DNA of 64,000 bases from Desulfobacterales bacterium (GTDB lineage: Bacteria; Desulfobacterota; Desulfobacteria; Desulfobacterales; Desulfosarcinaceae): NCBI GenBank assembly GCA_016218685.1, contig JACRDD010000036.1, positions 1-64,000 of the forward strand, read 5' to 3'. This document shows positions 57,206-64,000 of the stretch, piece by piece (within the stretch, counting starts at the first letter, position 1; each line of letters starts with the position of its first letter). The position numbers and the translations under genes were made by a program. Below the pieces are notes generated by a model. It worked only from the letters and a program-made list of their open reading frames with translations, made no database searches and was not told where the DNA came from.

Positions 57206-57901
57206 CTACTCCGCTTTCCAGCGATACCCTTCGCCCCGCACCGTTTCGATCAAGCCATGGTCGGGGTCCAGCAGGTTGAGCTTCTTGCGCAGCTTGAGCA
57301 GGTGGATATCCACGGTGCGGGTTTCAATGGTGGCATCCGCATAGTGCCACACCTGGGTGAGCAGTTCGCTTTTGGGCACGATGCGCTCCTGGTGGCGGTG
57401 CAGGTAAACCAGGATATCCATCTCCCGGCGGGTCAGCTCCTGAACCTGATTGCCGCGACTGGCGCGCAGATTGCGGCCGTCGAACAGCATCTGCTTGTAT
57501 CGGATGCATTCGTCGCCCAGAGGCTTGCCGCTGCGCCGCAGCACGGCCTCCACCCGCACCATCAATTCCCTCAGGGAAAAGGGTTTACTCACATAGTCGT
57601 CGGCGCCGGCCTTGAAGCCGGCGACCACATCCTCTTCCGCGCCCTTGGCCGTGAGCATGATGATGGCCTGGGCCGGTCTTTCGCGGCGCAACCGGTTGCA
57701 GATGGAAAAGCCGTCCAGGGTGGGCAGCATCACATCCAGCAACACCAGATCGTACCCCCCGGATTGGGCGGCGGCCAGTCCCTGGCCGCCGTCGGACGCC
57801 CCGTCGGCGGCGTAACCGTTGAACACCAGCAGATCCTGCAATCCATGGAGAATGGCCGGATCGTCTTCCACCACCAGGATACGGGCTTTCGGGTTTTTCA
57901 A
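57206..57901 (-). CDS. OmpR-family response regulator
   Basis: ILVVEDDPAILHGL, VLLDVMLPTLDGF, KPFSLRELMVRVEAVLRR, winged helix ...LTRREMDILVYLHRH...ETRTVDIHLLKLRKKL; TTG start with AAGGAG. Confidence 0.93.
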   Translation of the reverse strand: MKNPKARILVVEDDPAILHGLQDLLVFNGYAADGASDGGQGLAAAQSGGYDLVLLDVMLPTLDGFSICNRLRRERPAQAIIMLTAKGAEEDVVAGFKAGADDYVSKPFSLRELMVRVEAVLRRSGKPLGDECIRYKQMLFDGRNLRASRGNQVQELTRREMDILVYLHRHQERIVPKSELLTQVWHYADATIETRTVDIHLLKLRKKLNLLDPDHGLIETVRGEGYRWKAE

Positions 57902-58000
57902 GCGTGGCTCCTTGCGCCTCGGGTTTGCTTTCAGTGGCCCCAGCGTACACCAAGGCGCCCCCGGCGGCAAAGTAAAAGTTGTGTAAAAAATTGCGTCTAA

Positions 58001-58047
58001 CCTTTTGCAATCCTTTGAATTGTCTTTTCGGGCGGCTCCCGTAGAAT
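58001..58047 (+). promoter_or_regulatory. Candidate promoter with three 11-bp-phased direct repeats upstream of the VWA gene
   Basis: CCTTTTGCAAT-CCTTTGAATTG-TCTTTTCGGGC at 58001/58012/58023; -35-like TTGTCT (58020) and -10-like TAGAAT (58042), 16-nt spacer. Confidence 0.4.
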
Positions 58048-58095
58048 CGGCACCAGCAAGTCGGAAGAAAACTTTTTAACTGAAAGGAGCAAGAG

Positions 58096-59520
58096 ATGCG
58101 TACATACAAAAAAGGATTGTTGGCCATCGTGGCGTTGATCGCGGTCACCAGCGCGGCCCTGGCGATCATCGGGACCGAGCCGACGGTGGTGGGGGGCGCG
58201 GCCCAGGCCAGGGGGCAGGCGGCGGATAAGCGCATCACGGTGAACACCAGCCTGGCCCAGGACAAGGTCCTCAAGGGCTCGGACGGCCGCGTGGCCCTGG
58301 CCCTTACCCTGACGGCCGCGACCCTGCCCGAAATCCGGGAAAAAACGATCCAGCCCGTGGATCTGGCCATCGTGCTGGACCGCAGCGGTTCCATGGACGG
58401 CGCCAAGATCGAGGCGGCCCGCCTGGCCGTGCTGCGGCTGATGGAAAAGCTCACGCCCAAGGACCGGCTGGCCCTGGTCACTTACTCCAACGGCGTGCAA
58501 CTGGTGGCGCCGCTGACAGTCATGGATGAAGGCAGCCGCCAGCGCCTGATGGCGACGGTCAACCAGATCTTCGCCGACGGCAACACCAACCTGGGCGGAG
58601 GGTTGCGCCAGGGCATCGATCTCTTCATGGGCGCGCCGGATACGGTACGCCAGCGCAAGGTGATCCTGATCTCCGATGGCTTGGCCAACGAAGGCATCAC
58701 CGATCCCGTGGCCCTGGGACAAATGGCCGCCGCGGCCACCGACCACCACTTCGCGGTGAGCACCGTGGGCGTGGGCCTCGATTTCAACGAACTGCTCATG
58801 ACCACCATCGCCGATCACGGCACGGGCCGCTACTACTTTCTGGAAGATCCGCTGGTCTTCGCCCAGGTGTTCGAAAAGGAGTTCCAGCAGGCGCGCCAGG
58901 TGGCGGCCTCGGCGGTGGTGCTGCGCATCCCGCTTGAAAAGGGCGTCTGCCTGACCAGCGCCGGCGGATATCCCATCCGCGTGGAAGGGGACCAGGCCGT
59001 GATTGCCCTGGGCGACCTGGTCTCCGGCGAAGCGCGCAAACTCTTCCTGAACTTCCAGTTGCCCACCGATCGGGAGCGGACCTTTGCCTTGGGCAAGGTG
59101 CGGTTGGACTATGCCCACGACGGCCAGGACAAAATGCTGGAGGGCTTGCCTGCCCTGAGCGTGGCCTGCGTGAACGATCCCAAAGCGGTGCTGGCCAGTG
59201 TGGATAAGGATACCTGGGGCGAGCAGGTGGTGCGCGACGAGTACAGCCAGCTCAAGGAAGAGGTAGCCGAGGCCGTGCGCAATGGCGATGCCCAGGCCGC
59301 GGAGCAGCGCATCGAGAGCTACGAAGCCCGCAACCGCGGCATGAATGCCCAGGTAGGGTCGGCGGCCGTGAGCGATCATCTGGAAAAAGAGGTCAAGGGC
59401 TTGCGCCAAAGCGTCAGCGAGACCTTTGCCGGACCGCCGGCCGCCGTGGCTGCCAAGCAGAAGAAGACTTCCAAGGCGTTGCAGTACGACAGTTATCAGC
59501 AGCGCCGGGATAAGAAGTAG
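58096..59520 (+). CDS. VWA domain-containing secreted protein
   Basis: VDLAIVLDRSGSMDGAKIEAARLAVLRLMEKL (MIDAS DxSGS), TVGVGLDFNE. Confidence 0.9.
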   Translation: MRTYKKGLLAIVALIAVTSAALAIIGTEPTVVGGAAQARGQAADKRITVNTSLAQDKVLKGSDGRVALALTLTAATLPEIREKTIQPVDLAIVLDRSGSMDGAKIEAARLAVLRLMEKLTPKDRLALVTYSNGVQLVAPLTVMDEGSRQRLMATVNQIFADGNTNLGGGLRQGIDLFMGAPDTVRQRKVILISDGLANEGITDPVALGQMAAAATDHHFAVSTVGVGLDFNELLMTTIADHGTGRYYFLEDPLVFAQVFEKEFQQARQVAASAVVLRIPLEKGVCLTSAGGYPIRVEGDQAVIALGDLVSGEARKLFLNFQLPTDRERTFALGKVRLDYAHDGQDKMLEGLPALSVACVNDPKAVLASVDKDTWGEQVVRDEYSQLKEEVAEAVRNGDAQAAEQRIESYEARNRGMNAQVGSAAVSDHLEKEVKGLRQSVSETFAGPPAAVAAKQKKTSKALQYDSYQQRRDKK

Positions 59521-59557
59521 GTCGAAGGCCGAAGGCAGAAAGAGAAAGGAGTCAAAC

Positions 59558-60118
59558 ATGGCGATCATGACACGCTTGTTGCGGTTATGGAAAGCGGATA
59601 TGCACGGGGTGATGGATCAACTCGAAGACAAGGCGTTGCTGCTCAAGCAGTGCCTGCGGGAAATGGAGAGCAGTTTGCGGCAGAAGCAGGCGCGTCTGGA
59701 GCAACTGCGCAGGAACCTCGAACAGCTCGCCAACGACCAGGGGCTGCGTCTCCAGGAACAGGAGAAGTTGGAAGCCGATATTGCCCTGGCCGTGCGCAAG
59801 CAGAAGGACGACATCGCCCGCATGCTGATCCGCAAACGGATGCTGCTGGAAGATACCCACGCGCGCCTGGAAGGCCGGCGGCGCCAGTTGGAAGAAGAGG
59901 CCCTGCGCCTGGCCCAGACCATCGCCGGGCAGCAGGGGCAGTACGAACAGCTCAAGGCCAAGGCCGCGGCCTATTGCCAGCAGTCCGAACAGCGTGCGGC
60001 GGACGATGCCGCCTCCCTCTGGAACGAACCGACCGGCCCGGTGCCGGTCACCGAAGAGGAGGTGGAACTGGAGCTGATGCGCCGCAAGGAGAGCTTGAGC
60101 CAGGGAGGTGCCTCATGA
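59558..60118 (+). CDS. PspA/IM30 family protein
   Basis: MTRLLRLWKADMHGVMDQLEDKALLLKQCLREMESSLRQKQARLEQL, coiled coil throughout. Confidence 0.8.
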   Translation: MAIMTRLLRLWKADMHGVMDQLEDKALLLKQCLREMESSLRQKQARLEQLRRNLEQLANDQGLRLQEQEKLEADIALAVRKQKDDIARMLIRKRMLLEDTHARLEGRRRQLEEEALRLAQTIAGQQGQYEQLKAKAAAYCQQSEQRAADDAASLWNEPTGPVPVTEEEVELELMRRKESLSQGGAS

Positions 60119-60651
60119 ACCGGCCTATTCGCACCACGGTCGTTTTTGGTCTGCTCAGTGCTTTGCTGATCTTTCCCGTGGCCGGTCTGCTGGCCGACCG
60201 CTGGGGCGGGGGGCTTGGATTCAAGCTGGCCTTGTGGCTCGACCTGGCGCTTTACAGTGTGCTGCTGGTGCGCTGGAGCAAGGCCCGCCTGCTGCCGGCC
60301 CTTTTTCCCTTGGGGCTGCTGTTGGCGGCGGCCCTGTGGCCCTGGAGCCGCGCGGGCTTTTTCCTGCTCGGGCTGGGGGTCTTGAGCTGGGTGCGCAGCG
60401 GCATCTGCTTCCAGGCGCCGCCCTTGCGCCTGCTGACGGCCGAAACCATCGCCATGGCTGGCGGTGCCGGCCTGGTGGCCCTGCTGGCGCCGGGGTCGGC
60501 CCTGACCTGGGCCCTGGCCATCTGGCTCTTTTTCCTGATCCAGACCTTTTACTTTTATATCATGCCCGGCCTGGCGGAAGGCCCCGCTGCAAGCCCGGCT
60601 CAAGACCCCTTCGAGGCCGCCCGAAAGGAGGCTGAAAAGACGCTCGGTTGA
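60115..60651 (+). CDS. Integral membrane protein of unknown function
   Basis: ATGA overlap with the PspA gene; about 6 hydrophobic segments. Confidence 0.8.
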   Translation: MNRPIRTTVVFGLLSALLIFPVAGLLADRWGGGLGFKLALWLDLALYSVLLVRWSKARLLPALFPLGLLLAAALWPWSRAGFFLLGLGVLSWVRSGICFQAPPLRLLTAETIAMAGGAGLVALLAPGSALTWALAIWLFFLIQTFYFYIMPGLAEGPAASPAQDPFEAARKEAEKTLG

Positions 60652-60883
60652 AGGCGGGCTCCGGCCGTTGACAAGGCGCCAGGGTTCTGACATCCTGGCG
60701 CTAAAGTCGATTCACCTTGACTTATGCCCGCGAACCGGTGCCGGCCATCGTCCCACCCGGGCCTGCATCCGGCAATGATCACTCCAATATTCGGCTCCTA
60801 TTCGGATTCGCTTCTTCTTTCGCGAAAAGGTGATTCGGATCTAAAGAATCCCAGCATCGATTCAATCAAAAAAAGGAGGCGTA

Positions 60884-61342
60884 ATGAAAAAAGTGCTTAG
60901 ATGGGGCGTGTGCGGTTTGTTCGTCATGGGCGTATTTGGCATGGCCTATGCCCAGTTCGCCAAGCCAGAAGATGCCATCGGATACCGCAAGGGCGCGATG
61001 ACCCTGATCGGCCATCATTTCAGCCGCATCGGCGCGGTGGTCCAAGGCAAGGCACCTTTCGACAAAGGGGCCGTGGCCAAGGACGCGGAACTGGTGGCCA
61101 CATTATCCACCTTACCTTGGGATGCCTTCATGGCCCCGGGGGCCGAAAAAGGCCAAACCCACCTCAAGGCCGAAGCCCTGAAGGATAAAGAGGGCTTCAG
61201 GGCGGCGGCCGACGCCACCGTGGCCGAAACGGCCAGACTGTCCCAGGTGGCCGCCACCGGCGACCTGGACGTCATCAAGACCCAATTCGGCGCCGCGGGC
61301 AAGAGTTGCAAGGGGTGCCACGAGAAGTATCGGACACATTAG
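60884..61342 (+). CDS. Cytochrome c' -like class II c-type cytochrome
   Basis: Signal peptide, AIGYRKGAMTLIGHHF, C-terminal heme motif CKGCHEKYR. Confidence 0.88.
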   Translation: MKKVLRWGVCGLFVMGVFGMAYAQFAKPEDAIGYRKGAMTLIGHHFSRIGAVVQGKAPFDKGAVAKDAELVATLSTLPWDAFMAPGAEKGQTHLKAEALKDKEGFRAAADATVAETARLSQVAATGDLDVIKTQFGAAGKSCKGCHEKYRTH

Positions 61343-61374
61343 CCGCCTGTTGGAGGATGCGGCTGCCGGATCGC

Positions 61375-62043
61375 TTACCGGACCAGCAGGTAAACGGCCA
61401 CCGCCGAAAGTGCCGCGATCAAAAGCGCCACCCAAAAGGGTGGCGTTTGTATTTGGGACGCCGTGGGGTCTTGCCACGGCTTGCGGCCGGTGATCATGGG
61501 GGTCACCAGGTTTTCTTTTTTGACCATCAGATAGAAAAGAACGGCCGAGATGTGCAGTGCTACCAATGCGATGATCATACCGGCATTGAACTCGTGGAGG
61601 TCGGTCAGGCGGTCGGCGACGCTTTCGCTGACCCAAACGTTTAGCGGGCCCTGGGTGGCGATGTCGTCGGTGGCGAAGAGGCCGGTGATCGCCTGCAGCG
61701 CCAGAGCCAGCAGCATGGCTGCGATGGACCAACCCCCCAAAGGATTGTGGCCCAGGTGGCGCTCCGGCTCCGGCCCCAGCAGGCTCCGGGCGTAGCGCCA
61801 GGCTGCCGCGGGGCCGCGCACGAAATGGACGAAGCGGGCGGTGCGGCTGCCGACGAAACCCCAGATCAGACGGAAGAGCAGCAGGGCCAGGATCGCCGTC
61901 CCGCTCCACACATGGTACTGCATGGCGTTTCCGCCGATCTTGCCGGTGATGAAGGAGGTAGCTACCAGGACGACCAGCACCCAGTGAAATAGGCGCGTGG
62001 GCAGGTCCCACACATAGGCGGTTGCTTTGTGATCCGAAGGCAT
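61375..62043 (-). CDS. Cytochrome b561/b6-type membrane protein
   Basis: VWDLPTRLFHWVLVVLVATSFITG, YHVWSGTAILALLLFRLIWGFVG, DLHEFNAGMIIALVALHISAV. Confidence 0.9.
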   Translation of the reverse strand: MPSDHKATAYVWDLPTRLFHWVLVVLVATSFITGKIGGNAMQYHVWSGTAILALLLFRLIWGFVGSRTARFVHFVRGPAAAWRYARSLLGPEPERHLGHNPLGGWSIAAMLLALALQAITGLFATDDIATQGPLNVWVSESVADRLTDLHEFNAGMIIALVALHISAVLFYLMVKKENLVTPMITGRKPWQDPTASQIQTPPFWVALLIAALSAVAVYLLVR

Positions 62044-62049
62044 GGCCTT

Positions 62050-62583
62050 TTACTCCTCTTTGGATTTCTCCACGAGGGCCGACACCAACTCGCGGCAAAA
62101 AGCCGGAATGTCGGCCACCACCCGGCCCCACACCAGGTTGGCGTCACGCAGGGCGGGCGTATCCACCCAGGTGGCACCGGCGTTGACCAGGTCATCCCGG
62201 ATGCCCAGGGAACCCGTGGCCCGCCGGCCGCGCACGATGCCTGCCGAGATGGCCACCAACCCGCCATGGCAAATGATGCCGATGACTTTGCCGTCGCGGT
62301 GCAGGGCACTCACCAGGTGCGTCACCTCTTCGTAACGCCGCAGTTTGTCAGGGGCCCATCCGCCCGGAATCACCAAACCGTGCAGTTCCCGGGGGGCCAG
62401 GGATGCAATGGTGACCTTGGGGATCACCTCCAGACCGCCCTTGCCGCGCACCGGCTTGAGCGTCAGGCCCGCTGCGATGACTTCGGCCCCTTCCTCTTCA
62501 AGGCGCATGAAGGGCACATGGAATTCCAGGTCCTCAACCCCTTCGGCGCACAATATGGCGATTCGTTTTTTTCTCAATCGCAT
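62050..62583 (-). CDS. DJ-1/PfpI family protein
   Basis: IAILCAEGVEDLEFHVPFMRLEEEGAEV, VIPGGWAPDKLR, GIICHGGLVAISAGI nucleophile Cys. Confidence 0.88.
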   Translation of the reverse strand: MRLRKKRIAILCAEGVEDLEFHVPFMRLEEEGAEVIAAGLTLKPVRGKGGLEVIPKVTIASLAPRELHGLVIPGGWAPDKLRRYEEVTHLVSALHRDGKVIGIICHGGLVAISAGIVRGRRATGSLGIRDDLVNAGATWVDTPALRDANLVWGRVVADIPAFCRELVSALVEKSKEE

Positions 62584-62746
62584 GATAGCCTCCCTTCATT
62601 GCTTGTAACACCCACCCATTGCTCCCCGCGGCCAAGGAATCAAAGATAGGGTGACCTACTATAAGCGGCTTCACAAACAAATCAAAGAGAGGGGCAAGAA
62701 AAGGAGGGGAAGCGGCGCTACGACTGTTGCATCCAGCCATGCATGG

Positions 62747-63751
62747 TCACTCGATCCATGTGACGGGAGGCGTGTCTCTGGCTACGATGCCATCGATCTT
62801 GCCTTTGGGATGGCCGATGGCAATGCTGGTGACCGCCTCGAAAGGATGCTTGATCCCGATTTTCTTTCTGAACCCAGCCATGATCGGGTAAGACAGGGGC
62901 ACCATGGGCAGCGAAACAATGCAGGTTCCCAGACCCATCGCATGGGCGGCGAGCACCATGTTCTGGGTGCAGATCCCGGCATCGAGATCCGGATTGCTGA
63001 TGCCGTGTTTTTGTTTAAGAATCAGGATGACGCACGGTGCGTTGAAAAAGATGCGACCCATGTTCCGGTCGGCTTTTTCCATGGCCGTCATGGGCCGCGG
63101 GTCGAACTTGTTGACCATGAGATAGCTGGAAGCGCTGAAGAATGCGGATTTCCATAATTTTTTCCGGCCGTTGCGGTTGAGGTAGGTGTTCTTCAAGAGT
63201 TTCAACACGGTCATGGAGCGGGATTCCAATTCATTGATCACGGCCTGGCGGGTGATCACGATGAATTGGTAGGGCTGGCCGTTGCCGGCGGATGGCGCGA
63301 ACCGGCCTGCTTCAAGGACGCGGTGGATCATATCCTTGGATACTGCTTTGTCTTTGAACAAACGATTGGACCGGCGCGTGAAGATCATGCGCTCCACTTC
63401 CGTCAGCTCTTTTTCGATGACGGCGTAATCCGGATGCTCCTGATTGAACGGATTGGGCGGTTGCATATGGCCGCTTAGATAAGTTTTGTACCGTCCCTTA
63501 TGGATCGTAAGGCTCCCGGAAAGGGCGATGGCGCCAGAGGGACAGACCGCCATGCAGTTTTCACAATTGATGCAAGCCTGCTTGAAGCCGCCGAAACCTA
63601 TGGGCACGGGGACTTCGCCCTTGGTCCAGGAAAATCCACCGGCCGGGCAGGTCTCATAGCACCTGCCGCAGCGGGAGCATTTATCCGTGTCGATGGTTCG
63701 ATCCGGAAAAGTCGTTTCAGGCATGTACGCTTGTTTAAAGGAATCCAGCAT
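62747..63751 (-). CDS. Nitroreductase family protein with N-terminal 2[4Fe-4S] ferredoxin domain
   Basis: CSRCGRCYETCP, CINCENCMAVCP; RRSNRLFKDKAVSKDMIHRVLEAGRFAPSAGNGQPYQFIVI. Confidence 0.92.
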   Translation of the reverse strand: MLDSFKQAYMPETTFPDRTIDTDKCSRCGRCYETCPAGGFSWTKGEVPVPIGFGGFKQACINCENCMAVCPSGAIALSGSLTIHKGRYKTYLSGHMQPPNPFNQEHPDYAVIEKELTEVERMIFTRRSNRLFKDKAVSKDMIHRVLEAGRFAPSAGNGQPYQFIVITRQAVINELESRSMTVLKLLKNTYLNRNGRKKLWKSAFFSASSYLMVNKFDPRPMTAMEKADRNMGRIFFNAPCVILILKQKHGISNPDLDAGICTQNMVLAAHAMGLGTCIVSLPMVPLSYPIMAGFRKKIGIKHPFEAVTSIAIGHPKGKIDGIVARDTPPVTWIE

Positions 63752-63761
63752 CGGGGCCTCC

Positions 63762-64000
63762 TTAAAATTTGATGACGTTTTCGGCATCTGTTCGGAAACG
63801 CTCCTGGAGGAGCCTCGCCAATGGTTTCTCGGAGATGGTATGGGGTATTTCATCGACGATCTGTAGATAGCCGGGCACGGCATTCCTTTCGAGTTCGTTC
63901 AGGCACGTGGTTTTCAAGCGGGCCACATCGATGGTTTTTCCCTCGAAGGGCGCCACGGCGGCCACGATATCGCTCTCGCCCGGGGCACCGGAAGCCGCCG
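63762..64000 (-). CDS. Acyl-CoA synthetase (AMP-forming), C-terminal fragment running off the window
   Basis: ESDIVAAVAPFEGKTIDVARLKTTCLNELERNAVPGYLQIVDEIPHTISEKPLARLLQERF. Confidence 0.75.
   Translation of the reverse strand, partial: AASGAPGESDIVAAVAPFEGKTIDVARLKTTCLNELERNAVPGYLQIVDEIPHTISEKPLARLLQERFRTDAENVIKF

Noticed and set aside
57997-59568. 523-aa minus-strand ORF opposite the VWA gene
   Set aside because: Shadow ORF; the plus-strand VWA gene has signal sequence, MIDAS motif and ribosome-binding site.

Overview
64-kb chromosomal window, GC-rich, with about 50 protein-coding genes and close to full coding density. The content (CinA, many acyl-activating enzymes, NDP-forming acyl-CoA synthetase, c-type cytochrome, radical SAM enzymes) is compatible with a Desulfobacterota-like, anaerobe-style genome; this taxonomic guess is inference only. 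The window opens with a tRNA-Gly 3' end and a complete tRNA-Cys with a terminator. I see no rRNA, CRISPR array, transposase or prophage module. Points most worth a second look: (1) an operon of an SPFH membrane protein and a 1137-aa protein with two AAA modules and a Lon-type Ser/Lys protease domain; (2) a B12/radical-SAM RiPP-maturase-like gene with an unusual C-x14-C-x2-C cluster motif, preceded by a small secreted repeat protein and a 27-codon micro-ORF overlapping its start codon; (3) a PhcB-like methyltransferase next to a membrane hybrid histidine kinase (possible fatty-acid-ester quorum-sensing pair); (4) a VWA/PspA/membrane-protein operon divergent from a two-component system, with three 11-bp-phased direct repeats between them; (5) an SPFH-zinc-ribbon / dual-zinc-ribbon / phospholipase D operon reminiscent of the Bacillus YdjG/YdjI PspA-anchoring module; (6) a GH18-like/CE4/GT2 trimodular exopolysaccharide synthase with an adjacent GH26-like lipoprotein; (7) a serine-palmitoyltransferase-like/ACP/acyl-AMP ligase cassette; (8) a DapF homolog with both catalytic cysteines replaced by serine. 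All family calls come from reading motifs by eye; no database search was run.
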